From Rhodanobacteraceae bacterium (GTDB taxonomy: Bacteria; Pseudomonadota; Gammaproteobacteria; Xanthomonadales; SZUA-5), in NCBI GenBank assembly GCA_016717705.1, contig JADKFD010000015.1, positions 13,220-77,219 of the forward strand: 64,000 nt of DNA, given 5' to 3'. Below are positions 46,054 through 54,513 of this stretch, one piece after another. Within the stretch, counting starts at the first letter, position 1, and every line of letters begins with the position of its first letter. The position numbers and the translations under genes were made by a program. Under the pieces are notes generated by a model. That model saw only the letters and a list, made by a program, of their open reading frames with translations. It had not been told where the DNA came from and did no database searches.

Positions 46054-47463
46054 ATGAGCGTCATCGAAGCCTTTGCCCCGCTGCAAACCAGCGCCAGCGT
46101 CTTGAACGACGTGCATTCCGGACTCAATCGCACGCGGGTAGCCGAGGTCGCGCGTCCCGCGACCATCGCTGCTGCGCGTTCGCTGATTGCCAACCGTGCG
46201 CAGGCGCGGCAGCCGCTGGCCATGATGGGTGCGCGCCATTCGATGGGTGGCCAGCAGTTCCTCAGCGACGGCATGGTCGTCGACACCGCGGCGCTGAACC
46301 GCATCGAGACCTTCGACGATCAGCGCGGTCCGGTGGTGGTCGAAGCCGGCATCCGCTGGCCCGCATTGCTCGACTGGTTGCAGCGCAACCCGGCCAATCG
46401 CGGGCACTGGACCGTGCGCCAGAAGCAGACCGGCGGCGACGATTTCAGTCTGGGCGGCTCGATCGCAGCCAATGTCCACGGACGCGGACTCGGACTGGCG
46501 CCGCTGGTCGACGACATCGAGTGGATCGAAGTGATCGATGCGCAGGGCCGGCGCCGACAACTGAGTCGCGAGCAGGAAGCCGAGCGCTTCGGCCTGGTCG
46601 TCGGCGGCTATGGCTTGTTCGGCCTGATCAGTCGCGTCTGCCTGCGACTGATTCCCGACCAGACTCTCGAACGCGAAGTGTCGCTGGTGCGTGCAGCGGA
46701 CCTGATGACAAAGTTCGATCAGGCCATGGCGCGCGGCTGCCGCTATGGCGACTTCCAGTTTGCGGTAGACCCCGAAAGTCCTGATTTTCTCGATATGGGC
46801 ATACTTTCCTGCTATCGGCCGGTGCCGGGGAATCCGACCGAGCGTCCTCTGGCCATGGGCAGCGCCGGATTCCGTCACTTGCTGCATCTGGCCCATGTCG
46901 ACAAATCGCGCGCTTTTGCCGAGTACGCCGACTATTACTTGAGCAGCAACGGCCAGCGCTATCCGTTGGTCGCCCAGCACAGCGGCGTCTACCTCGATGG
47001 TTACCACGTCGACATCGACCACGCGCTAGGTCATTGCGGCTCGGAGATGATCAGCGAGTTGTACGTCCCTCGCCCCGAATTTGCTCGCTTCATGGGCCTG
47101 GCAGCGGAATCACTGCGGCAACATCGCGCCGATCCGATCTACGGCACCGTGCGCCTGATCGAGCGCGACGCCGTCACCGCGCTGGCCTGGGCGCGCGAGC
47201 CGTGGGCTTGCATCGTGTTCAATCTGCACATCGAGCATCGCGGCAACGGGCCGCTGGAGGCCGCCGCAGCATTCCGCGGTTTGATCGACTGCGCGCTCGA
47301 TTGCGGCGGCAGCTTCTACCTGACCTACCACCGCTGGGCGCGGCCGGAACAACTCGAGGCGGCGCACCCGACGCTGCGCGCGGTGCTGGCGCGCAAGCGC
47401 GAACTCGATCCGCACGGAATCTTTCAGAGCGACTGGTATCGGCATCTGCAGCGCTGCCTGTGA
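46054..47463 (+). CDS. FAD-binding (PCMH-type) oxidoreductase
   Basis: This 469-residue protein has the PCMH FAD-binding fold: MMGARHSMGGQQFLSDGMVVDTAALN, GGDDFSLGGSIAANVHGRGLG and GGYGLFGLI. The C-terminal half has FYLTYHRWARPEQLEAAHP and ends HGIFQSDWYRHLQR. It resembles the D-arabinono-lactone/aldonolactone-oxidase branch of vanillyl-alcohol oxidase-like enzymes, but the substrate is not clear. GGAGG lies eight bases before the ATG. The gene runs into the adenine-free tract, so the last residues deserve caution. Confidence 0.85.
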   Translation: MSVIEAFAPLQTSASVLNDVHSGLNRTRVAEVARPATIAAARSLIANRAQARQPLAMMGARHSMGGQQFLSDGMVVDTAALNRIETFDDQRGPVVVEAGIRWPALLDWLQRNPANRGHWTVRQKQTGGDDFSLGGSIAANVHGRGLGLAPLVDDIEWIEVIDAQGRRRQLSREQEAERFGLVVGGYGLFGLISRVCLRLIPDQTLEREVSLVRAADLMTKFDQAMARGCRYGDFQFAVDPESPDFLDMGILSCYRPVPGNPTERPLAMGSAGFRHLLHLAHVDKSRAFAEYADYYLSSNGQRYPLVAQHSGVYLDGYHVDIDHALGHCGSEMISELYVPRPEFARFMGLAAESLRQHRADPIYGTVRLIERDAVTALAWAREPWACIVFNLHIEHRGNGPLEAAAAFRGLIDCALDCGGSFYLTYHRWARPEQLEAAHPTLRAVLARKRELDPHGIFQSDWYRHLQRCL

Positions 47464-47467
47464 GAGA

Positions 47468-47943
47468 CGGCGGGGGGCGGGCCGGCTCTCTGGGGGGGGG
47501 GCCCCCCCCCCCCGGCGGGGGGGCCCCGGCGCGCCGGGGGCGGCGGGGGCCCCGCCCGGCCCGGGCGGGGGCCGCCCCGGGGCCGGGGCGGCGCCCCCCC
47601 CCCCGCCGGGGTTCCGGGGGGGGGGCCCGGGGCGCCCCGCGGCCGGCCCCGGGGCGCGGGGGCGGGGGCGGCCCCCCCCCCCCCTGGGGGGGTTGCCGCC
47701 GGCGGGTCTCGCGCCCGTCCCTTCCCCGCCGCCGGGCCCGCCGCGTTCCCTTGCCGGCGCGCGCCGCGGGGGGCCCCCCGGCGTCCCCCTTCCGGTTGCC
47801 GCGGCGGGGGCCTCTCGCGCCTTCCCTCCGCGGCGGGCCCCCCCTTGCGGCGGTCTCTGCCGCCCCCGCGCGCCCGTCTCTCGCGCCCGCCGCGGCGCCC
47901 CCGGTTTGGGGCGGCGCGCGCCGGCGGGGCGCCCCCCCCTTGG
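47468..47943. other. Adenine-free GC-only tract, probable sequencing or assembly fault
   Basis: For 476 bases this strand has no A at all, few T, and long runs of G and C (for example GGGGGGGGG followed by CCCCCCCCCC). Even at 67% GC such a tract is not expected by chance. It abuts the oxidoreductase stop and ends before YaeQ. Any open frames here are noise. It may replace the YaeQ promoter region. Confidence 0.9.
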
Positions 47944-48021
47944 AGCATCCAACTGCGCAGGGAGCAGCGCAGGCGTCTGACTCACTTACAATGCGCGCCC
48001 CTACCCCGCTCCCAGGTCGCA

Positions 48022-48576
48022 ATGGCGCTCAAGGCAACCGTCTACAAGGCCGAACTACAGATCAGCGATCTCGATCGTGAGTACTACGACACGCATACGC
48101 TGACCCTGGCGCAGCATCCTTCGGAGACCGCCGAACGCGTCATGGTGCGCCTCTTGACCTTCGCGCTGTTCGCCTCGGAGGATCTGGAATTCGGTCGCGG
48201 TCTCGGCAGCGACGACGAGCCGGACCTGTGGCGCAAGTCGCTGACCGGCGAGATCGAGCAATGGATCTATCTCGGGCAGCCGGAAGAAGCGCGTGTGCGC
48301 AAGGCCTGTGGGCGCTCGCGCGAGGTGATCATCGTGGGCTACAGCGGCCGCAGCTTTGCGTTGTGGTGGGAGAAGAATGCTGCCGCGCTGGCGCGTTGCA
48401 GCAATCTGGCGGTGGTTGAATTGCTCGGCGACCAAGTGTCCGAGCTGGGTGGCATGATTGAGCGCAATATGCGCCTGCAGTGCCTGATCCAGGACGCTGA
48501 GGTCCAGTTGATGGACGCGCAGCGATCGGTGGCGTTGACGCCGGTGGTGCGGCAAGCGTCGGCTGTGCGCGGTTGA
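48022..48576 (+). CDS. yaeQ: YaeQ family protein
   Basis: YaeQ is a small cytoplasmic protein with a PD-(D/E)XK nuclease-like fold whose role is unclear. The 184-residue product begins ALKATVYKAELQISDLDREYY and has HTLTLAQHPSETAERVMVRLLTFALFA, GLGSDDEPDLW, LGQPEEARVRKAC and VVELLGDQ. These match the family. The frame upstream runs into the adenine-free tract, so I use the ATG at 48022. Confidence 0.94.
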   Translation: MALKATVYKAELQISDLDREYYDTHTLTLAQHPSETAERVMVRLLTFALFASEDLEFGRGLGSDDEPDLWRKSLTGEIEQWIYLGQPEEARVRKACGRSREVIIVGYSGRSFALWWEKNAAALARCSNLAVVELLGDQVSELGGMIERNMRLQCLIQDAEVQLMDAQRSVALTPVVRQASAVRG

Positions 48577-48636
48577 TCCTTGCGGGGTCTGGGTCGCCGC
48601 TGTCGGTGGGCGTGTTCGAGCATCGAACATCCGGAA

Positions 48637-48715
48637 GTAGGTCACGTTGCCCGCGTTGCGCGGCTACGTGGCAGCTACTCCGATGTCACGTAGGCCTGCG
48701 CCCAACGTGACCTAC
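48637..48715. repeat. GTAGGTCACGTTG palindrome, left copy
   Basis: GTAGGTCACGTTG at 48637-48649 is mirrored by CAACGTGACCTAC at 48703-48715. The region also has a smaller TGTTCGA/TCGAACA inverted pair at 48613-48629. A copy at 49617-49700 lies on the other side of the DUF2189 gene. Confidence 0.75.
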
Positions 48716-48829
48716 GAATCGATGACCTACGATCTGTCGGGCCAGAGTGGCGCTGGTCGACAGGGCTGGCGACACAAGACTGCTCCGATATCACAATAGA
48801 CGCCTTGCGATACGCGCCATGGGGGCCGC

Positions 48830-49606
48830 ATGGATCACCGTCCAGCAGAATCGACCGACGACCCGCGTCCCTTCGTCGTGCCCTGCGCCGACCTTGCGCT
48901 GGATGCACCCTGGCGCTGGTTGCGGCTGGGCTGGCACGACCTGGTCCGGGCGCCGCGACTGACGTTGATATTCGGTGGCGTGATCATGCTGGTGAGCATC
49001 GGCGTGTCGGCGCTGGCATGGTCATTGGGCCGTTTCGCCTTGCTGGCGACGCTGCTGTCTGGTTTCGTGTTCGTCGCGCCGCTGATCGGCGTCGGCCTGT
49101 ACTGCGTCAGCCGCGAGTTGATGGCCGGGCGCGAGCCGAGTTTGGGCAAGTCCTTTGTGCTCGCCAGGCGTGTGGTAGGTCAGGCCGGGGTATTCGCGCT
49201 GGCGCAACTGGTGATCCTGCTGATCTGGTCGCGCGCCGGCATGATGATCAATGCCTTCGTGCTCATCGAAGACAACAACTGGGCCAGCTTGATCGAGTTC
49301 CTGGCGATCGGCTCGGCTGTGGGATCGATCTTCGCAGCGCTCACTTTTGCCACCGCCGCCTTCTCGTTGCCGATGATCGCCGACCGCGATGTCGACATGA
49401 TCACCGCCTGCGTGTCCAGCGTGAACGCGGTGCTGCGCAACAAGACGACCATGGTCCTGTGGGGCGCGATCATCGCCGTACTGACGGCGATTGGCTTTGC
49501 CACGGCTTTCCTCGGGCTGGCGCTCATCATGCCGTGGCTGGCGTATTCCGCGTGGCATGCCTATTGCGAAACGCTGGATGCGTCGGCCTGGCCGGCGCTG
49601 GACTAG
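48830..49606 (+). CDS. DUF2189 membrane protein
   Basis: The 258-residue product has about six hydrophobic helices in the inner membrane. The N-terminal part, PCADLALDAPWRWLRLGWHDLVRAPRLTLIFGGVIML, and the later FALAQLVILLIWSRAGMMI and ATAAFSLPMIADRDVDMITA are typical of DUF2189. The role is unknown. It is flanked on both sides by the same GTAGGTCACGTTG palindrome. The ATG at 48830 has a G-rich stretch upstream. Confidence 0.87.
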   Translation: MDHRPAESTDDPRPFVVPCADLALDAPWRWLRLGWHDLVRAPRLTLIFGGVIMLVSIGVSALAWSLGRFALLATLLSGFVFVAPLIGVGLYCVSRELMAGREPSLGKSFVLARRVVGQAGVFALAQLVILLIWSRAGMMINAFVLIEDNNWASLIEFLAIGSAVGSIFAALTFATAAFSLPMIADRDVDMITACVSSVNAVLRNKTTMVLWGAIIAVLTAIGFATAFLGLALIMPWLAYSAWHAYCETLDASAWPALD

Positions 49607-49616
49607 TTTGGCGGCC

Positions 49617-49700
49617 GTAGGTCACGTTGGCCGGGCTTTTCGGCCTACGTGACAGTCGCACCACCGTTGTCACATGGCCCGCGGCGCGGGCAACGTGACC
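49617..49700. repeat. GTAGGTCACGTTG palindrome, right copy
   Basis: GTAGGTCACGTTG at 49617-49629 is mirrored by CAACGTGACC at 49691-49700. It matches the palindrome on the 5' side of the DUF2189 gene and lies between it and the M16 peptidase gene. Confidence 0.7.
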
Positions 49701-49812
49701 GACCGTCTCGGACGCACCCAATTGTCCCCGCGTGTGACTTCTGCCCCTGTTCGCGCCGGTGTCGCACGGGTAGCCTCCGCCGCCTTGTTCCTCGTCAGGC
49801 CGGCCAACGCCC

Positions 49813-51228
49813 ATGATCGTCAAACCCGCTCGTTCCTTGCTGTCGCTGTTGATTGGTCTGTCGCTGACCGTGCCCCTGTTCGCTGCTGATGCCGACGCGG
49901 ATCGCTGGGAAATCCCGGTGGCGGTGAAGACCCTGGACAATGGCCTGACGGTGGTTGTTTCGGAAGATCGCAGCGCACCGGTGGTGGGTGTCAGCGTGGT
50001 CTACAAGGTGGGCATGCGCCTGGAGCCGAAGAATCGCTCCGGCTTCGCGCACCTCTTCGAGCACCTGATGTTCGAGGGCACGCCGAATGCGCCGGAGGGC
50101 ACGTTCGACAAGGTGATCACCGGCGGCGGCGGCCGCAACAATGGTTCCACCCGGCCGGATTACACCAACTACATCGAGGTTGCCCCGGTGTCGGCACTGG
50201 AACCGATCCTGTGGCTGGAAGCCGATCGCATGAAGACGCTCGACTTCAACGCCAAGACGCTGAAGAACCAGCAGGATGTGGTCAAGGAAGAGATCCGCGT
50301 CAACGTGAAGAACCAGCCCTATGGCGGCTTCATGTGGATCGACATCTCGCAGCAGGCCTTCCAGAAGTGGGAGAACAACCACGACGGCTACGGCAGCTTC
50401 GTCGACCTGGAGAACGCCAGCCTCGACGATGTGCGCGCTTTCCATCGCGACTATTACGGCCCGAACAATGCGGTGATCGCGCTGGCCGGCGACATCAGCG
50501 CCGAACAGGGCTTCGCGCTGGCCGAGAAGTACTTCGGCAAGATCGAACGCCGCGAGACGCCGCCGAAGCCGGACGTCAGCGAGCCGCTGAACACCAAGGA
50601 AAAGCGCATCACCCAGCCCGACGCACTGGCCCAGGTGCCGGCCGTTGCCGTGGCCTGGAAGATCGCCGAGCGCGGCAGCGCCGATCAGGCGCCGTTCGCC
50701 GTGCTGGCCGAAGTGCTCGCCGGCGGCGACGCCTCGCGCATGTATCTGGGCCTGGTCAAGGGCAAGGAAATGGCCTTGAACATCGACTTCCTGTTCGGCC
50801 TGACCGGTCCCTTCGAATACGACGGCCCGACGCTGCTGACGCTGTTTGCGCTGTACAAGCCGGACGTGACCTCCGAGCAGTTGATCGCCGAGATGGACGC
50901 GCAGATCGCCAGGATCGTCAAGGAAGGCGTCGCCGACGAGGAACTGGCGCGGGTCAAGACCGGCATGTTGTCGGATTTGAACAACAACATGGAGAGCTTT
51001 CTCAATCGTGCCGACAGCCTGGCCATCTATCAGGCGCTGTGGGGCGATGCGAAGGTGGTCAATCAGGTGCCGGGCAAGATCGAGTCGGTCACCTCGGAGG
51101 ACATCAAGCGTGTCGCTGCCAAATACCTGACCGCCGAAAACCGCACCGTCATCGACCGCAAGCCGGCTGCAATGCTCGCCCCTGAACCCGCTGCAGCCCC
51201 GGCCCCCGCCGCCGCTGCCAAGAACTGA
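49813..51228 (+). CDS. M16 zinc metallopeptidase, catalytic
   Basis: The 471-residue product has a signal peptide (about 1-24) and the inverted zinc motif HLFEHLMFEGT, with the downstream Glu in KEEIRVNVKNQPYGG. This defines an active inverzincin peptidase of the pitrilysin family, exported to the periplasm. A Pro/Ala tail ends it. The next gene, 10 bases on, is an M16 protein without the zinc motif, so they probably form a two-subunit enzyme like other M16 pairs. Confidence 0.93.
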   Translation: MIVKPARSLLSLLIGLSLTVPLFAADADADRWEIPVAVKTLDNGLTVVVSEDRSAPVVGVSVVYKVGMRLEPKNRSGFAHLFEHLMFEGTPNAPEGTFDKVITGGGGRNNGSTRPDYTNYIEVAPVSALEPILWLEADRMKTLDFNAKTLKNQQDVVKEEIRVNVKNQPYGGFMWIDISQQAFQKWENNHDGYGSFVDLENASLDDVRAFHRDYYGPNNAVIALAGDISAEQGFALAEKYFGKIERRETPPKPDVSEPLNTKEKRITQPDALAQVPAVAVAWKIAERGSADQAPFAVLAEVLAGGDASRMYLGLVKGKEMALNIDFLFGLTGPFEYDGPTLLTLFALYKPDVTSEQLIAEMDAQIARIVKEGVADEELARVKTGMLSDLNNNMESFLNRADSLAIYQALWGDAKVVNQVPGKIESVTSEDIKRVAAKYLTAENRTVIDRKPAAMLAPEPAAAPAPAAAAKN

Positions 51229-51238
51229 GATCACGACC

Positions 51239-52639
51239 ATGACCAAGACACTGATTGCCCTCGTCATCGGCGCGCTGATCGCCCCGGTTGCCTACGCCGA
51301 AACTGCAGCGCTGCCCAAGGATCTGCCGGCTTACTCAGCCGACAAGCCGCTGCCGGTACCGGAAATTGCCAAGCGCACGCTGGACAATGGAATGACCGTC
51401 TGGGTGGTGCCGCGTGATGGCGTGCCGCGCGGGGACTACGTGCTGGCGTTCAAGGGCGCCGGGCTTGCCGCCGATCGCGCCGACATGCCAGGCCTGGCAT
51501 CGATGGTGGCCGGCTTGCTCAACGAAGGCACCGAGAAACTGGATTCGCGGGCCATCGCCGAAGCCGCGCAGAGCTACGGTGGTTCGGTGGCCGCTGGCGC
51601 CGGGACCGATGGAATTACGGTGTTCGCCAACGCGCTCGCCTCCAAGGCCGAGCCGATGATGCAATTGATGAGCCAGATCGCACGCACGCCGACCTTCCCG
51701 GAAAAGGAAGTGACGCTGGCCAAGGCCAACGCACTGCAGGGACTGAAGGCTGCCGAGGCGCAACCGGGATTTCGCGCCGAGCGCGCGATGCTCAGCGCCG
51801 TCTATGGCGACCACCCTTACGCGCGAACCCAGGCGACCGAAGAATCGATCAACGCAGTGACCCGCGAGCAGTTGCAGCAGGCCTACAAGCAGCGTGTGCG
51901 CCCCGATCAGTCCTTGCTGGTGGTGACCGGGCGCATCGAGCCGGAAGCCGCATTCAAGCTGGCGCAGGCCGCGTTTGGCGACTGGAAGGTCGAAGGCGAC
52001 GCGCTGAAAGCCACCAAGGCTGCGCAAGCGGAGACCGAGCCCAGCTTCGTGCACCTGGAGCGCGAGGGCAGCGTGCAATCGGCCGTGCGTATCGGTCGCC
52101 CGGCCATTCCTGCCACCCACCCGGACTACGTGGCGCTGCGCCTGACCAGCACCGTGCTCGGCGGTGGCTTCAGCAGTCGCTTGATGCAGAACCTGCGCGA
52201 GGACAAGGGTTACACCTATGGCGCCGGTGTCGGTTACCGCTCGCAGGCGTCTGGTGGCGCGTTGATCGCCAGCGCCGACGTGCGCAACGAGGTCACCGGC
52301 AAGGCAGTCGGCGAGTTCTTCGCCGAGTACAAGCGCATCGGCGCCGAGGCCGTGAGTGCCGCCGAGCTCGACATGAACAAGCGCTACATCGCCGGCGGTT
52401 ACCTGATCAGCAACCAGTTGCAGGGTGCGGTTGCCGGAACCTTGGCCGGCAACTGGCTGATCGGCCTGCCGCCGGAGTTCCTCGGCGAGTTCGTACCGAA
52501 GATCCGCGAAGTGGATGCTGAGCAGGTGCAGGCGATTGGCCGCAAGTATTTCGACCCGAAACAGCAGTCGATCGTAGTGGTCGGTGACAAGACGGTCGTC
52601 GAGCAGCTGAAGGACTTCGGCAAGTTCGAGGATCAGTAG
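51239..52639 (+). CDS. M16 family protein, non-catalytic partner
   Basis: The 466-residue product has a signal peptide (about 1-20) and the M16 fold. At the zinc position it has MPGLASMVAGLLNEGT, so no metal ligands. The R/Y-type loop, NLREDKGYTYGAGVGYRSQ, is present near residue 320. Non-catalytic subunits of M16 pairs provide this Arg/Tyr substrate contact. It is 10 bases downstream of the catalytic gene and probably co-transcribed. Confidence 0.92.
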   Translation: MTKTLIALVIGALIAPVAYAETAALPKDLPAYSADKPLPVPEIAKRTLDNGMTVWVVPRDGVPRGDYVLAFKGAGLAADRADMPGLASMVAGLLNEGTEKLDSRAIAEAAQSYGGSVAAGAGTDGITVFANALASKAEPMMQLMSQIARTPTFPEKEVTLAKANALQGLKAAEAQPGFRAERAMLSAVYGDHPYARTQATEESINAVTREQLQQAYKQRVRPDQSLLVVTGRIEPEAAFKLAQAAFGDWKVEGDALKATKAAQAETEPSFVHLEREGSVQSAVRIGRPAIPATHPDYVALRLTSTVLGGGFSSRLMQNLREDKGYTYGAGVGYRSQASGGALIASADVRNEVTGKAVGEFFAEYKRIGAEAVSAAELDMNKRYIAGGYLISNQLQGAVAGTLAGNWLIGLPPEFLGEFVPKIREVDAEQVQAIGRKYFDPKQQSIVVVGDKTVVEQLKDFGKFEDQ

Positions 52640-52707
52640 GAGTTGTTCCCACCCGGCGAACGCGCTTTTGCGCGTACGCCGGGCTCCCAAAGACGTGCCT
52701 TTCGTAG

Positions 52708-52736
52708 GGCGGTGTATCGCGCAGCGATTCACCGCC
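52708..52736. repeat. GGCGGTG palindrome
   Basis: GGCGGTGTATCGCGCAGCGATTCACCGCC forms an inverted repeat with GGCGGTG/CACCGCC arms and an inner ATCGC/GCGAT pair. It lies after the M16 pair and before a convergent gene, a usual place for a REP-type terminator. Confidence 0.75.
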
Positions 52737-52776
52737 GTTGGATCGCGCACCGCCAGCCGCAATGCAAGCGGCGCTC

Positions 52777-53178
52777 CTACACCGGTGGTTGCTGCTCGAT
52801 CCGCCTTCGCGCGCGCGACAACTGCCGCTCGGCCCAGCGCTTGAGCACACGCGCCTTGCGCGCGCCCGATTGCGGGTCGCTGACGACCTGCTCGACACTC
52901 GCGAGCAAGGAATCGACGCTGCCCGGTTGCGAGACCTGCCCGGGCCGCCCGGGGGCCCACAGATCGATCCATTCGTCGCTGCGCTGACCGAAGCGGGCGA
53001 CCTGCCGGAAATAGCGCGGTTCCTGGTGCTTCGCCAACGCCAGATCGAGCAGGCCGGCAGCCAGCGTCAGCGGACTCAAGGCCAGGTCGCGGGCGGCCTC
53101 GATCAGCAGCTTCAGTTGCAGGATCAGAATGTCGCGCAGCAGGCCGCGCGTGTCGGCATGTTTCGGTTCGGTATCCAT
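52777..53178 (-). CDS. Small hypothetical protein
   Basis: The 133-residue product is helical and has RGLLRDILILQLKLLIEAARDLALSPLTLAAGLLDLALAKHQEPRYF in its first half, then a basic end with ARVLKRWAERQLSRARRR. I do not recognise the family. One hydrophobic stretch (about 40-57) could be a membrane anchor, but it is weak. It lies directly after the sugar dehydrogenase gene on the same strand. A TTG at 53196 overlapping that gene's stop is an alternative start. Confidence 0.65.
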   Translation of the reverse strand: MDTEPKHADTRGLLRDILILQLKLLIEAARDLALSPLTLAAGLLDLALAKHQEPRYFRQVARFGQRSDEWIDLWAPGRPGQVSQPGSVDSLLASVEQVVSDPQSGARKARVLKRWAERQLSRARRRIEQQPPV

Positions 53179-53192
53179 GTTCTGCCGGGAAC

Positions 53193-54317
53193 TCAACCGC
53201 CCTTCGGCGTCAACTTGAGCAAGCGCGCGTTGGCGCCATCCTCAAGCACATAGACTGCCCCATCCGGCCCCTGCTCCACCTCGCGGATGCGCTCGCCCAT
53301 GTCGTAGCGCTCCACTTCCCGCGCCGTATCGCCATCGACGACGATCCGCACCAGCGCCTTGGATGCCAAGCCCGCAGCCAGCGCATTGCCCTGCCATTCG
53401 GGGAAAAGTTTGCCGCTGTAGAAGATGAAATCGCCCGGTGCGATCACTGGTGTCCAACTGATTTCGGGCGCGTTGAATTCCGGGTGCGTGTCGTGATCCG
53501 GGATATCGCGGCCGTCATAGTGATTGCCATTGCTGACAACCGGATAGCCGTAATTGGATCCGCGTTCGATCCGGTTGAACTCATCGCCGCCAGCCGGCCC
53601 GTGCTCGATCTCCCACAAGCGACCCTGGCCGTCGAAGGCAATGCCGAGCGGATTGCGATGACCGAGCGACCACACCTGGGCGGCAATCTCGCCCTGATCG
53701 GCGAAGGGATTGTCCTTGGGCACGCTGCCATCGTCGTTGAGCCGGATGATCTTGCCCAGATTGGCCTGCATGTCCTGGGCGGGGGTGAACTCCTGGCGTT
53801 CGCCGGAACTGATGTAGAGATCGCCATTCGGTGCGAAGGCGATGCGATGGCCGAAATGGCCGCGCCCACCCATCTTGGGCACCTGACGCCAGATCACCGA
53901 GAGGCCCTCGAGCTTGCCGCCGCCCTGGTCGTCGAGCACCAGCTTCGCCCTTGCCACAGCGGCGCCGAAATTGCCGTCATCGCCGGCTTCGACGAAACTC
54001 AAGTAGACCCAGCCGTTGTCGGCGAATTTGGGGTGCGGCACCACATCGCCAAAACCGCCCTGCCCGCCATAGGCAACTTTGGGCACGCCGCTGACCTCTC
54101 CCGTCTGGCCGCCCAGCGTATGCAGCTTGAGCTTGCCCTGCTTCTCGCTGACCAGCAACCGGCCATCCGGCAGGAAAGTCATCGCCCAGGGTTCGTTGAA
54201 GCGCGCGAGTTCCTCGCTGGCGAAGGGCGCTGGTGCAGCCTTGGGCGCATCAGCTGCGCTGAGGCAACCGGTCAACGCCAGCGCCAGAATGGGAACACCG
54301 AGCAAGGGGCGTTTCAT
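53193..54317 (-). CDS. PQQ-dependent aldose sugar dehydrogenase, lipoprotein
   Basis: The enzyme oxidises aldoses with PQQ in the periplasm (Yli/soluble glucose dehydrogenase family). The 374-residue product has a lipobox signal (LALTGC near residue 18) and beta-propeller strands. Marks include WAMTFLPDGRLLVSEKQG, GHFGHRIAFAPNGDLYISSGERQEFTPAQDM, HRNPLGIAFDGQGRLWEIEHGPAGGDE and NYGYPVVSNG. The calcium and PQQ segments are typical. The gene is convergent with none and is divergent from the flavoprotein gene at 54514. Confidence 0.92.
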   Translation of the reverse strand: MKRPLLGVPILALALTGCLSAADAPKAAPAPFASEELARFNEPWAMTFLPDGRLLVSEKQGKLKLHTLGGQTGEVSGVPKVAYGGQGGFGDVVPHPKFADNGWVYLSFVEAGDDGNFGAAVARAKLVLDDQGGGKLEGLSVIWRQVPKMGGRGHFGHRIAFAPNGDLYISSGERQEFTPAQDMQANLGKIIRLNDDGSVPKDNPFADQGEIAAQVWSLGHRNPLGIAFDGQGRLWEIEHGPAGGDEFNRIERGSNYGYPVVSNGNHYDGRDIPDHDTHPEFNAPEISWTPVIAPGDFIFYSGKLFPEWQGNALAAGLASKALVRIVVDGDTAREVERYDMGERIREVEQGPDGAVYVLEDGANARLLKLTPKGG

Positions 54318-54406
54318 GGTCGCACCTCGAGACTGATGGGTCGATGCGCAAGTCTGCCATCGTCGCGAGCTGCGCTGCGCAAAGCCCCCGTGACGCGGTC
54401 AGAAGG

Positions 54407-54480
54407 CATCGCGCGCAAGCGTGCTCCTACACTCTGCCGCAAGCCCTCGGTAAGCTGTAGGAGCGTGCTCGCGCGCGATG
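54407..54480. repeat. REP-like inverted pair, GTAGGAGCGTGC family
   Basis: CATCGCGCGCAAGCGTGCTCCTACA (54407-54431) is mirrored by TGTAGGAGCGTGCTCGCGCGCGATG (54456-54480) with few mismatches. The loop is 24 bases. It is the most complete copy of the element also seen near 8228 and 22039, and lies just upstream of the flavoprotein gene. Confidence 0.8.
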
Positions 54481-54513
54481 CTTTGTGGAGCAGCCCATTC
54501 AATTGGCGAAGAC

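Noticed and set aside
47110..48080. Open frames across the adenine-free tract on both strands
   Set aside because: They are only Pro/Gly/Arg/Ala runs caused by the base bias.
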